Shown here: piece after piece, positions 41,578 through 52,889 of the stretch
Layout of the letters: each line of letters begins with the position of its first letter
How positions within the stretch are numbered: position 1 is the first letter of the stretch
From: Alnus glutinosa
Lineage: Eukaryota; Streptophyta; Magnoliopsida; Fagales; Betulaceae
Length of the DNA: 64,000 nt
Reading direction: 5' to 3'
Assembly: GCF_958979055.1 (NCBI RefSeq)
Contig: NC_084894.1
Location: 1,555,001 to 1,619,000, forward strand
Translations under genes and position numbers: made by a program
Notes under the pieces: generated by a model
The model's input: the letters and a program-made list of their open reading frames with translations, nothing else
The model's database searches: none
What the model was told of the DNA's origin: nothing

Positions 41578-42483
41578 TTAAATGGGTGGCTTAGATTATA
41601 TCAGTAAATAAAAAGAGAATATTTTTTAATATTTGTCTTTTTTTTATTGTCATATTTCTAAATAATTGTCTTTTTCTGACGATCATAATTTTCAAATATT
41701 TATCTTACCTTTACGGTTACATTTTCGAATTTTTTTTGTCATATTTTTCAAAAAATGTCATATAGTCTCAATATAAATAAAAATGACAATACTCACACTG
41801 ATTTTTATTATTAAGAAATCATCTTTATAATATTGCCATTACTATTCCGGCAAACAGCCACTACAAAAAAAAATAGCATTTTGTCACTTGCAATTTGCCA
41901 CGTGTACGGACACAATACACGTAGCGAACAATTCGTCACGTATAAATGGTCACGTGTGCGACTCGTGTTAAATCCGATTGTTACTAAATACACATTTTGT
42001 CACGTGTACCACAATACACGTGGTCACTGTACCACGTGTATTATGGTACACGTGGCTGACAGTTAACCACGTGTATTTAGTACACACGGTTGACTGCTTG
42101 CCACGTGTACTTCAATACTCGTGGCCACTTGGCATGCTGCTTGAGTAGAAAAGTTGTCACTTATAACTAAATGTATCAAAATTGATCTTCAACCAAAGTG
42201 GAGGGACTGGAGTCCATTTCTCTACAGGAGGAGAGAGTTTCAATTTTCAAGCGTTATGATGTTCAAGAGAAACTTTGTTAATAATCTTGGAAACGGTTAT
42301 AGCATCATGGAGAATTTATATATTTGCGATAGAGATTTTATTTTATTTAATTTTGTACATAATTTCATATATTATTATATTATTTAAATAAATTACATTA
42401 TATGCCCTGTTGCGAGAGTTGTTGCATAAGTATTTCAATGATGAGCTTAGGAAAAAATAAATAAATAGGTATTTCAATTATGA
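41578..42483. mobile_element. Insert with CACTA-type end and subterminal repeats
   Basis: The sequence between two stretches homologous to the 5' flank of the intact lectin kinase (41410-41577 and 42484-42650) is absent from that locus. At 41859 it contains CACTACAAAAAAAAA, the typical end of En/Spm (CACTA) elements. About 230 bp follow in which ccacgtgta and tacacgtgg alternate, as subterminal transposase-binding repeats do. No opposite end or transposase is seen, so it is an internal-deleted or one-ended remnant. Confidence 0.65.
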
Positions 42484-42659
42484 GAAAAGTTAACTCACTG
42501 CCAAAATGTCATAATCAAAATTGCAGAAAAATCAACTTCAGATAATTGAAAGATATGGCGTAAATTGGTTGATGTCATGATTGGTTGTTGTCAAACTTTG
42601 GCCTCACAATAAATGAAAGCCTTATCAACTTCACCAAATCAGGATATCAACTATTATAT

Positions 42660-43324
42660 AATAATTACTATATAAAAAAAAAAAAAAAAAACTATTATAT
42701 AATACCATAAACCGACCAAGTGATAGTAATGATGCAAACAGTAAAATAATGAAGATAATGGAGATTATGGATGTAATTTAAAGTAATGATTTAAATTACT
42801 TGATAATACCATATTTGGAGATTATTCTGTTGTAATGATGCAGGCAAGTAAATAATGAGATAATGAAGTATTATGAAAGATAATTTAAAGTAATGATTTA
42901 GCAAAATAATTCAAAAACATAATATAAAGGAGAATCATATAGTGAAGATAAAGACGAAGTAATAAACATTTTTACTTGATATTATTGCAAGCTGGAATAG
43001 ATACAAGATTCAAAGTCTTGATGCATAGGCTTGAAGATACAAGGAAAGGAAAGGAAAGACTGGTTACAAAAGATAGAAAGTTGAAAGGCTTAGGGACGAT
43101 AGGCACTCAAGTTATCTCTGAGTTTACCTCTAAAAAAACCTATGCCTTCTTACATATCTTACAGGCCTTTTATATGCTAAAAGAAAAAGAAAACTACAAA
43201 TATGAACAGTAGTAAATATTCCGCAAACCTTTTTGAACAGTAAAAGTAATTCAAGATTTCGCATGTCTTCTGAACAGTAAAGGCAGTAATAATTCTTGGG
43301 TCTTATTTTGAACAGTAAAAGTAA
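42660..43324. other. Spacer with repeated TGAACAGTAAAAGTAA words
   Basis: No gene. The word tgaacagta recurs at about 43203, 43234, 43272 and 43310, the last directly before the duplication boundary at 43325. The open frame 42976-43212 shows no family features. Confidence 0.5.
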
Positions 43325-43613
43325 CAACCATTCCAATTTCGATCATTACTACCTTCATTGAAATTCTTGAGATTGTCAAGTAGTATGATGTTTTACTTAC
43401 CATAGTATGTGTGTTTGGGAAGGATAGTTTTCTTTCAAACTACTAGGTTGGAGGAAATTTCATCCAATCCAATTTATTAAACCGATATTCTTCCAACCCA
43501 ATTTAAATGAAAGAATGTCCATGGTATACCTGTTAAACAGCATAAATGGGAAGTGTCAAATTTTTTTGTCAACTTTGAGTGTTCTCACGGAACTCCTGTT
43601 TTAACTTGCACAG

Positions 43614-43868
43614 CTGGCTGCTAGTGGCATCCCGGATGAGGAAAGGAAGGTCTGGATGAATGCAGTTAACCCTAAATACATACTCAGGAACTACCTATGC
43701 CAGAGTGCTATTGACGCCGCCGAGACTGGTGATTTTGGAGAAGTCCGAAGGGTGCTTAAATTAATGGAACGGCCGTATGATGAGCAACCAGGAATGGAAA
43801 AATATGCTCGCTTACCCCCTGCTTGGGCTTATAGGCCTGGTGTTTGCATGCTTTCTTGTTCATCATGA
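43614..43868 (+). pseudogene. Orphan duplicate of SelO exon 8
   Basis: The acceptor (gcacag) and the full final exon are preserved ([12 protein letters not shown] to VCMLSCSS-stop), with a few substitutions (for example Ala-Ser to Val-Trp before MNAVNPKY, Val to Ile after KY). The upstream seven exons are absent, so it cannot encode SelO on its own. It is a by-product of the duplication that carried LIP2. It could serve as an alternative terminal exon only if transcription read through from the SelO gene about 10 kb upstream, which is unlikely. Confidence 0.9.
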
Positions 43869-45052
43869 GTTTGCTTATTTGCTCATAATATTATACTAAT
43901 ATTATTTGCTCATAATATTATACTAATCATAGGGTTAGGTTATTAGGCTCTTAAAAATAGACTAGCTACTAGCTAGCACCTTCTTAATGTTGGATTATAT
44001 TGAACGTGTTGATCTAATTGACATAGAGTATGAAACGGTGCGCTTAAAACAGGCCACTGAGCTTTTGTCAAAATTGGGACTGCGCAACAAAACGGTGCGT
44101 GTGTCTCCGGATTCGTTGTAGTACTGGTACGGCGCCGTTCAAATCAGGACCATGAGCTTTTTTCCTCTCTTTCTCTGAGGCCTGAGATTTTTGCGGGATT
44201 TAATCTGTGTAGGTAAGCTTTTTCTGTTTTTCGTTTCTCGGGCCTCTCTGCATTTGCTTTCTATTTCTGAACACTACACACCGAAGTTTTCTTTCTCTGT
44301 TTTTTTTTTTTTTCCTTCTTTGAATAATTTTTGACCAGTTGTTAACCTTGGCACGTAGATTAATGTGCATGTATATAAGCTCATGATGTGTTTCTTTATG
44401 CTCTTGCAAGATTCATTTTGATTAATCACAATTCTGTATACGCTAGTTTTTCATGACACTTATCTGTATGCCCACTAACTGTTTGATGAAATGCCTTACT
44501 GAGCCGGGTTCATTTGTAATCTATTAGAAAGGTGCTAAAAGAGTAGCTCTTTGTGAATTTAGAAGCAAGACAATGCATACTAACTTCTCACACATGTTCT
44601 ACCCTTTGCTTGTGATTGTGCGTCCTGCATATATTTGGTCTTTCAAGCATTGTGCACATAGTTATATGTCGGTATATGCAGGAAATGTGTTCTTTTTAGC
44701 TTTGATTTTCGCTAGAAGAGTGATTCTTCCTTCTAGGGACATATGTATATGCTTGTTTTTTTAGTAGATATCTTCATTTATTGGCACACGAGGCCAGACA
44801 TCAATGGTGAAGAAATCTAAGCTATTGGAGGGTGAAAATTCAGGTGCTGGTGCCTTTTTCAAACCATCTTAGAACATCCTTGATTTTGCATCTCCAAAAT
44901 GACTATCTTGCTCTTCAGGAAGCAACAAAATGCTAGTGGTCAAATTTAGTTACACTTTCATCCAATTATATTTATTCATACCTTTTTATTATTCAGGATT
45001 TCTTTTTCTTGATAGATTGTGAAGCTAATTTACTGATTCTGCATGTCATATT

Positions 45053-45588
45053 TTTTTTTGATAAGTAAAATATATAAAAAAGGCGCAAAGGGGCGCAACC
45101 CAAAGTACACAGGGAGTATGCAAGGAACCCCTAATGAAAAGAACATAGAGAACATCTATCTAAGAAATCTAAATAGGAACAATCATACAATAACTTAAAT
45201 CTATCTTTCTACAAAAACAGCATTTGAAGCATCTTTCTCTTCAGATTCACCAAAGAAGTCTCACAATCTTCAAAACAGCGAGCATTCCGTTCCCTCCAAA
45301 CGCACCACATCAAACACAACGGAGCCATGCGCCAAATTTGAATCGCAGTCCGATTACCCTTCTGGCCCCTCCAACTCCCCAACATGTCTATCACCGACTC
45401 CGGCATAACCCACTCCACCCCAAACAATTGCAGCAGAGCCCTCCACAAATCTGTAGCCACCATACAATGCAGAAACAAATGATCAATAGATTCTCCAGCT
45501 GTCTTACACATAGAACACCAATCCATGACGATAATGTTTCTCTTTCGAAGGTTATCCAAAGTTAAAGATTTCCCTAAAGTAGCCGTCC
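45053..45588 (-). mobile_element. 5'-truncated LINE in the LIP2-B 5' UTR intron, 16-bp TSD
   Basis: Inserted in reverse with its tail as a T run at 45053. It is flanked by the perfect duplication ttctgcatgtcatatt (45037-45052 and 45589-45604). The unoccupied site is present in copy A (36115-36130, one mismatch). The minus-strand frame 45209-45601 encodes a zf-RVT region (DWCSMCKTAGESIDHLFLHC, then ATDLW and WRERNARCFED), the zinc-binding C-terminal part of plant LINE reverse transcriptase proteins. The catalytic RT region is absent. It has the same 3' end as the element at 23655-23877. Confidence 0.95.
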
Positions 45589-45835
45589 TTCTGCATGTCA
45601 TATTACAGAACCTAAGAAGTCTTACTATTTGACATTTAGACCTACATGTATAAGCTACTTTCTACATGTGGGGCTTCACCTTTGCTTTCAACTAGTTCTG
45701 GGGTTGATGAGATTGATCTTTGTCTGTAGTCCTTGGTGGGCGGGGGACAAAATGTGATCATCACACAATAATTTGAAATCTCACCATGTGATGATAAATC
45801 AAGGATACACTTAACTATTTCATTATCTACAGAGA

Positions 45836-46540
45836 ATGAGAGTTCTGCGAAGCCTTGAGGTCTGGAAAATGGGCTCCATTAACTACTTGGATGCACTTAA
45901 GCTGCAGGAAAAGCTGGTCGCTGATAGAAAAACTCATAAAATTTCAGATACTCTCTTGTCCCTGCAACATCCACCTACATATACCCTTGGCAAGCGGCGG
46001 ACTGATCACAATCTATTAATTCCTGAGCCTGACCTTCAAAAGATAGGAGCTGAACTTCACTACACGCAAAGAGGAGGGGACATTACATTTCATGGTCCAC
46101 ATCAAGCCATTTTGTATCCCATCATTTCTCTTCGGGATGTTGGACTTGGTGCTCGTAATTATGTGGAGAAGCTTGAGTTAACCATGATTGAATTGGCCTC
46201 TCTATATGGTGTGAGAGCTCGTGCTGGTCAAACGGGTGAGACTGGGGTTTGGGTTGGAGAGAGAAAGATTGGTGCTATTGGGGTTCGAATTTCCTATGGG
46301 ATCACCTCTCATGGGTTGGCATTCAACATTGATCCTGATTTGAACTATTTTAAGCATATTGTACCTTGTGGGATCGCCAATAAAGAAGTTACATCGTTGA
46401 GAAAGGAGACAGATTCGGTGCTTCCTGCTGAAGAAGTAATTCATGAGCAGTTAATCTCTTGTTTTGCCAGAGCTTTTGGTTATAGTAATTTTATTTGGAA
46501 GGAGAATGGTTCGATTTTCTCAGACTCTGTAGAAAATTGA
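45836..46540 (+). CDS. LIP2: Octanoyltransferase LIP2, copy B
   Basis: 234 residues, identical to copy A except Leu to Phe (YSNFIWKEN) and Gly to Asp (IFSDSVEN) near the C terminus. The RGGDITFHGPHQ signature, Lys144 and Cys178 are intact, so the enzyme should be active. Function as for copy A: octanoyl transfer to lipoyl domains in mitochondria. The 5' UTR intron is 44213-45832, lengthened relative to copy A by the LINE insertion. The promoter core (about 44020-44212) matches copy A, but the more distal promoter differs because of the deletion and the missing MITE. The copies may therefore differ in expression rather than in catalysis. Confidence 0.95.
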   Translation: MRVLRSLEVWKMGSINYLDALKLQEKLVADRKTHKISDTLLSLQHPPTYTLGKRRTDHNLLIPEPDLQKIGAELHYTQRGGDITFHGPHQAILYPIISLRDVGLGARNYVEKLELTMIELASLYGVRARAGQTGETGVWVGERKIGAIGVRISYGITSHGLAFNIDPDLNYFKHIVPCGIANKEVTSLRKETDSVLPAEEVIHEQLISCFARAFGYSNFIWKENGSIFSDSVEN

Positions 46541-47264
46541 AGGAGATGGCTGTTGTATGCCAGAAAATTCGTCTATGTAGCTTTGTACTCTACGATCAAT
46601 TTATTCATTGAAATACGTCTGATAAGAAATTTGTATTTTACTTTGATACGCAATGTTTGAAATTATTGACTTTCTTGTCCGCTTCGTGGGATTAGATTTC
46701 ACAAATTTAATAGTGTATATGTTATCACATTATGAATATATTGTCATGTCATTTAAAAATTTTAAACGGCGTGTACACCTTTAGATACAACAACATAAAA
46801 TTTTGACTATGAAATGACTCATCTCCGACTTCAGTTAATGGATAGGATCCTTGTCCAGTCAACAAAGGATCATTTTGGCATAGAGTTTTGAAGGACTTAA
46901 CTAGACTTTTCTCTGTTGCTCTGCCTTCCTAGTTTATTATTTAATGGCTATCTGAAGTTCTAGACTTTCTTTTGTAAGAGGAGAGCAAAAACAATTGAAA
47001 GCTTGTGTGAGGATATTAAATGGAACGATTTTGTCAACTTGGGGCTTTTAAGTAGCTCCAATACCAGCATATAAAATTTCCTCATGGAACAGTATCCTAT
47101 CTGGATGTTATTTATAGCATCTTAACTTATCAGAATGCCGGATAAGGATTTCTTATTATTAGGCTGTTCGGATAACACAAAAATTTGGACAGCTTAAGAG
47201 AAGAGGATTACAAGATCCACCTGCCTTGGGCAGTCTAGGGTATAAGAATCACTTGTGGTGGGTG

Positions 47265-48693
47265 CAAGGCCGGCTAGAGCCTTGGGAGGATTAGGCGACC
47301 GCCTAAGGCCCCCAATTTAATAAGGCCCCTAATTTAAAAATATTAATAGAGATTTATTTTAAAAAAAAAAAAAAAAAATTGAGGCCTTAAATATGATCAA
47401 TACACTTAAATAAGGCCACAAATCTTGGTAAAAATAAAATTAAAAAAGGCAATAATATAATGCAGGGCCCAATTTGATAATGCCCCAATTAATGAAGATT
47501 TATTTTAAGAAAAAGAGTGCTTACAAAAAGACGAATCATCAAAGCATTGTTTTCGGTAATGCCCCCAGTCAATGCCTTAAAATATGCTGCCTAGGGGCCT
47601 TCTCCCGTCAAAAAACTGCAGGTTAAAAAAAAAATAATAAAATTCAGGCCTTAATTAATTACCAACGATTTGTGAGATATGAAAAGTCTAAATTAAAGGC
47701 CTTTAATTTTTTGTACGTCTAATTACCAACGACTTGTGACTTATGAGATATGGAAGTCTCTGCATTAAAGGCCTTCAATTTCTTTGAACGTTGACGTTCA
47801 AAATAGAATTAATGAGATATGAAAGCTTCTCGTCTAATTACCAACGACTTGTGACTTATGAGATATGGAAAGTCTCTGCATTAAAGGCCTTCAATTTCTT
47901 TGAACGTTGACGTTCAAAATAGATTTAATGAGATATGAAAGCTTCTCGTCTAATTACCAACGACTTGTGACTTATGAGATATGGAAAGTCTCTGCATTAA
48001 AGGCCTTCAATTTCTTTGAACGTTGACGTTCAAAATAAAATTAATGAGATATGAAAGCTTCTCGTCTAATTAACTTGTGACTTATGAGATATGGAAAGTC
48101 TTTGCATTAAAGGCCTTCAATTTCTTTGAGCGTTGACGTTTAAAATAGAATTAATGAGATATGAAAGCTTCTAAATTAAAGGTCTTAATTACTCACATTA
48201 AAAATTGATGGCTTTATGTTCAATGTTCAAAAAATTGAAGGTGTTAAGTCCAACGTTCAAGAATCAAAATAAAATGAAAAAATAAAAATTAAATGCTAAG
48301 AAGATGAAAAGTCTCTAAGTTTCCATTTTAAATCATATTCTTTATAAGTTTTTATTTTTTATCTCAATTTCCCTATTCAAGTCTTATTTGAATTTGAATT
48401 TCTCTCTTCTCAATTTTCATTATTTCCCAATAGCTTATCATTCAAGTCCTTAAAATCATTCCATATCTGATTAGTGATTAAAAAAAAAAATTAATCACCA
48501 AAACTCAATTAATCAATTGCATTAATTTTTTTTATTCCGTTTTAGGAAACATTCTAACACTAATTTGTCTTTCCTTTGACAAATCAAGTTTTACCATTCT
48601 ATTTTTTAAATTAATTATTTTTTATTTTTTATTTTTAAAAATGTCTCATTTAAACTTTTCGTCTAAGGTCCCAAAATGTATTGAGCCGCCCTG
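47265..48693. mobile_element. Nonautonomous hAT element with 8-bp TSD and internal tandem repeats
   Basis: Flanked by ggtgggtg on both sides (47257-47264 and 48694-48701); copy A has a single ggcgggtg at the same place. The ends are related inverted repeats (caaggccggctagagcc and, reversed, cagggcggctcaa), in the style of CAGGGGCGG hAT termini. No transposase is visible. The interior holds about four copies of a 116-bp unit (47716-48180). Confidence 0.9.
47716..48180 (+). repeat. 116-bp tandem repeat array inside hAT element
   Basis: The word cgtctaatta recurs at 47716, 47831, 47947 and 48063, giving periods of 115-116 bases. Units share cttatgagatatggaaagtc and ttgaacgttgacgttcaaa (itself a small palindrome). 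A more diverged unit lies just before it (about 47650-47710). Confidence 0.9.
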
Positions 48694-49124
48694 GGTGGGT
48701 GGATCTCGCAACCTCTCTATTTAAATTTGTTCTAATTTCTATGTTATTTGGACAACCTAATAATTAAGAATCTCAATACTATGTTTGACTGGAAAAAGTA
48801 GATCATTTTCACTCTTGTGAAACACTGTTTGATAAATCATTTAAAGGGGTTAGAAAGTCAGCATAGTTTGTCTTCTTTTAGTCTTGCTGACATAGATCAC
48901 ATGTTTTTCGCAAAGGACAGAATCTTCAATCCACATGCACATTTGAAATGGTCTTCCCCAAATCTTCGTTTTCATATACAACTAGAGCAGTTGACTGGAT
49001 CTTGTACCCTTCAACTTTCATGATTTATGTTCCTTCCACCAAAGAAGATGGGTTCTTATTATAAATGTAACAAATAGCGTTCAGTTCCTATAGAAGTAGC
49101 TATATTATAGACTTGCACATTGTT

Positions 49125-50408
49125 GAATGGAGCAAATCATACTATATTGAGAAATTTATCGTTTCTACATTCTTTAGATGCTGCGGGGATTGGACGGGTG
49201 GATACATCCTTTAAAAGTTTGCTAGTTGCTGAAATCCATGTCCTACGACTGCATTCACCCTTCTTTGAGTCTTAACAAGCGGCTCCAGGGAATGCCTTCA
49301 GCTATCCTCCCTGCTGTGGCTATCAAGTTTGTATTTTTGCAGTCGCAATAGGCGTTCCTCTAGGCAGTCCATTCACTTGACTGCCTCAAATTAAACCACC
49401 ATTCTTAGCGACCCCTTCAATTTATTAGATTGTGTGCTAAGAAACTATTGTGCCGGCCGATTATTTATTTATCCTATTCCGAGACATTGTTGGGTTTTAT
49501 TTAGCATTGAGATATTTGTACTGCGGTCTATGTTTAGATGCCTCACCCGTTTGTTTTGTATTATCTTTTCTTTTATTAATGGAATCTTGCTTATAAAAAA
49601 GAGACAAGCCAGACCAGCTTAATGGAGGTAAGTAATTCGCTATTTTAAACAGAGACCAAAGAAAAATAAAAATAAAAATCAGCCTATGTGAGTAACTAGA
49701 ATTATAAAACTTGATAAAGAGAAGATTTTGAATTGCACAACGTGAAAAAGGAGGATGCCAATTTCCTAGAAGATGATTGGAATTTCATGTTATGAAAAGC
49801 AGGCTTACCCAGCTAACTTTAGCTGTTTTGGTACACTAATTAGAGATATAAATCAAGTTCGTGATTTAAATAAAACATGGAAGGACAAAAAATGATGTAA
49901 GTGATTAGGTCTCTTGTGATAAGTCACATGATACATCATTTAGAATCTTAAAACTTTGCAGAGAAGTCAGAAAAATATATACTCAATTCAGGATCACATG
50001 ATAAGCTGCTTCCTTGCTCTAACTCGCTAAAAAACAAAGAAGGAAATTGGTAAAATTAAGTAAAAAATGTTTTGATATTAATAAAATGATTAAATTCACC
50101 ATTTTCTATCGGACTTAAACTTTTAGGATAACTACCTTGTCTAGGAGTCCACGTACAATAGTAGATAAAATCTAATCACCTTGATGCCCTTTTATGTGTC
50201 AAAGTATTTAAGTACCAAGCAGGCTCCGAAGAGGAAATGTAGTTACTGTCAAGTAATGTCTCTACTTTTCTCAGGCTTAAGCACGAACAATATGAAACAA
50301 GCATGAATTATTGCCTTCCTTTATGAAAAGATATCTGCATATTATTTCCACCAAGTTCCATCTGTTTGACCATTTTCTATTTCATTTTCCTTCCAACCAA
50401 ATACCAAC
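49125..50408. other. Spacer between LIP2-B and the peptide gene
   Basis: No gene. About 49430-49610 resembles a LINE 3' end (ttttattaatggaatcttgc then an A-rich stretch), though I found no target duplication. The last few hundred bases are the putative promoter of the peptide gene. Confidence 0.4.
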
Positions 50409-50678
50409 ATGAGAAGCAGTCAGAGAGCTTTGTTTAGTACTCTCTTTGCCTTAATTTGTTTACTTATCATCATGTGCTCTCTACTGTCATTCAAGCATGA
50501 GATGAGAGTTCTTCCAAGAGACAGAAATCAACCAAGGAGACTGCTAGTTTCTATCACCCCGTTTTCTGCAGAATCAAACAAGTTGTTGGGTGAAGCCATG
50601 GAAGACCCCAAGAAATCTGTTGAGACAAGCCTGCGGAAGGCACCACCAAGCAAGTCAAATCCTTCCCAGAATAAGTAA
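50409..50678 (+). CDS. Small secreted peptide precursor (CLE/IDA-like C terminus)
   Basis: 89-residue protein with an N-terminal hydrophobic segment (ALFSTLFALICLLIIMCSLL) acting as signal peptide or anchor. A variable, charged middle with dibasic sites (PRDRNQPRRLL) follows, and the protein ends SLRKAPPSKSNPSQNK. That layout is typical of plant post-translationally processed peptide hormones. The end can be aligned to the CLE dodecapeptide pattern (R-x-V-P-x-G-P-N-P-x-H-N) with one extra residue and without the central Gly and the His. It also recalls the PPSxPSKRHN end of IDA-like peptides. I cannot assign a family with certainty. The first ATG after the promoter-like region was taken as start; the stop is followed by ordinary 3' UTR sequence. 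Confidence 0.55.
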   Translation: MRSSQRALFSTLFALICLLIIMCSLLSFKHEMRVLPRDRNQPRRLLVSITPFSAESNKLLGEAMEDPKKSVETSLRKAPPSKSNPSQNK

Positions 50679-51853
50679 TATCTCGACAGGTCTGTGTAGC
50701 CAGTGTAGGGATCTCAACAAGAAAGAGAAATCAAATTCCCTTCTCTTTCCACATTTTTGCAGTTTCTTTACTTCTACTGTTTGATAGGTAGGAGAATTGG
50801 ATCTCTGTAACAGTTTCAATTAATTTTAGTTTTTTTCTTTTACATTTGCACTGGTTCTACACATATCTACTTTTACATTTTTGCAATTCTTCAAATGTTT
50901 CCATTTTACAGAATTCTATATCTAGGGAGGGATGAGGTGGAACTGTATTTACAGAATTCTAGAAGAAAAATGTTAAGAGAGGGCATTGTTTTGTTGTAAA
51001 AGATTGCCAGCTTCTTGTTGGCTATTGGTGCTGAAGCCGATTGTTCTAGGTTGATCATTGTGCTAGTGTTTATAGTCATATGTCGATTTCTAAGATCTCC
51101 TTACAACCTTATGTCTATATATTATTATTTTTCTTGTTTTCACTTTTATTATTAAGTCTCCCGACATGTCCGTTAGCTTCTCTTGAGATACCCGTGACAC
51201 TTGACTAGTCTTTTTGAATGATAATGCAGATCTAGCTAGCATTTTCTTTGAATCATTACGTATATAGATGACAATTCTGAGTATTCTTGACTACGGTTAT
51301 CTCTGAAATGAACTCTAATAGCCAATTAAAGGCATATTATTATCAGTTTGGCAAGTGGCCTGTTTATGGCCATTATTATACTTGGAAACTCCTTAGGTGC
51401 ATGGCTATTTTATTTTATTAAAGGGCAAATACAACTTGTTTTTTTTTTTTTTTGGGTTACAAACATTATACACAAGAGTATGCCTCGTTTATTATATGCA
51501 GTGAGAAGTAATTCTATGGGACTCTGAATTTCCTTGGATAGTCAAATGTCATTAACTAAATTAAAAAATAATTAGGAGATTATATTCTTGTCCCGGTCAA
51601 TAAGGGAGGAAATTAACATAAGAAAATATAATGTGTCCTATATTTTACTTGGTTTTGAAATGTTCCCACTCCTAACGTCATCGGAACGGTTGTGGCAAAT
51701 TAATTATAGGTTCTCAAAGAAGCAGAAAGGAACAAAATAAAATAATTCAATCATACAAGACAACAAGATTTACAATACATGATCGAACCAACGGATTAAT
51801 GATAAATGTACTTTTACTCATAATCCTCTTTGGAATCGATGTATGATTTTCTG
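50679..51853. other. Intergenic, no gene seen
   Basis: AT-rich 3' flank of the peptide gene; no repeats or coding features recognised. Confidence 0.5.
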
Positions 51854-52385
51854 TCATCCATGGAGTAAAAAAAAAATGAGTGCAACTAATCGTAGTCTTG
51901 AACTATTATTATTGTTATTGGCATAAAGCTGTTGAACCCAAAAAGGGTTTGCCATGCTAATATCATTGGCATCCATGTAAACAGAGCTGTAAACAGCTTT
52001 GCTGCCATTAGAGTAGGATTGTGGTTGGGGTACAGGCAAAGCAGGAACAACATTGTAATCCATGCAATATCCTTGTTTCAATCTCGTTCCTTACCTCTTC
52101 AACAAGGTGAATGGAAAACCACTCTCGTGGAATGGTGTGATAGAGTTTGATCTTTCTGGAGATCAACATATATGGAAGAAAATATTTGAAGAAACTAGTC
52201 AAAAGTCTTTCTATTTTTTCTCCAAGCTGAAGACGACGATCAAGAGAGCTGAAAGAAGTAAATCTTGCCATACATGAAGATCTCAAAACGACAAGCCAAT
52301 CTACTGTGACGTGGAGAAAAGAAAAAAAAGTCATTGCAAGCAAAGTTTCAACTTCCATATATGAACTAAAATATTTCAGCTTCAT
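51854..52385 (-). other. Unrecognised coding-like remnant
   Basis: Two overlapping minus-strand frames, 52385-52008 (125 codons, MKLKYFSSYMEVETLLAMTF) and 52081-51854 (75 codons, containing YMDANDISMANPFWVQQLYA), look protein-like in composition. They could be exons of one gene, with a possible donor at gtaagg near 52105. I do not recognise the family. No upstream exons are evident, so a gene fragment is the safest reading. Confidence 0.3.
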
Positions 52386-52889
52386 ATTTTAGAAGCTGGA
52401 AGAACTCCCACCATTTTTTTTAATTTCCTCCAATATTTGAACTAAAAAATTATATAGCTTAAAAACAAACATAATAATATTGGTTACTGAAATGGATAGA
52501 AGTGGAGATTTCAATTAATTATTGAGATTGTTGCTTTTTTATGCTTTGATCGATCACATGAAACGAGTGATCTAAAATAGGCTGTTTTTGTGTGTAAAAG
52601 TATATTTGAATGACATTCATAATATATGTATGTATACAATATAGGTTGATTTTGTGAGTGAAATGGAAAATTTTCCTTTTCATTTTTTTTTTTGTTCACG
52701 AAAAGAAAATTGTGATGAAATTTATGAGAAACGAACAATTTTCCCCTTCATTAAATTCAAGAATTACATAAATGAGATAGTTATTCCCTTCTCAAACTCC
52801 TATTCTATTGTATTAAGTTTTAGCGTTGGCATATCCAATATCAAAACACATAATTTAAGTTGTACGTAATACTTTATTTTTAGTTTAGG

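Larger units (their letters stand above)
43325..49124 (+). repeat. LIP2: Segmental duplication copy B (SelO last exon to LIP2 3' flank)
   Basis: Paralogous to 33302-38202. It differs by a deletion just after SelO exon 8 (about 850 bp of UTR and spacer), absence of the copy-A MITE, a LINE at 45053-45588 and a hAT element at 47265-48693. Noncoding divergence is a few percent by eye, and the LIP2 coding region is about 99% identical. Confidence 0.93.
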
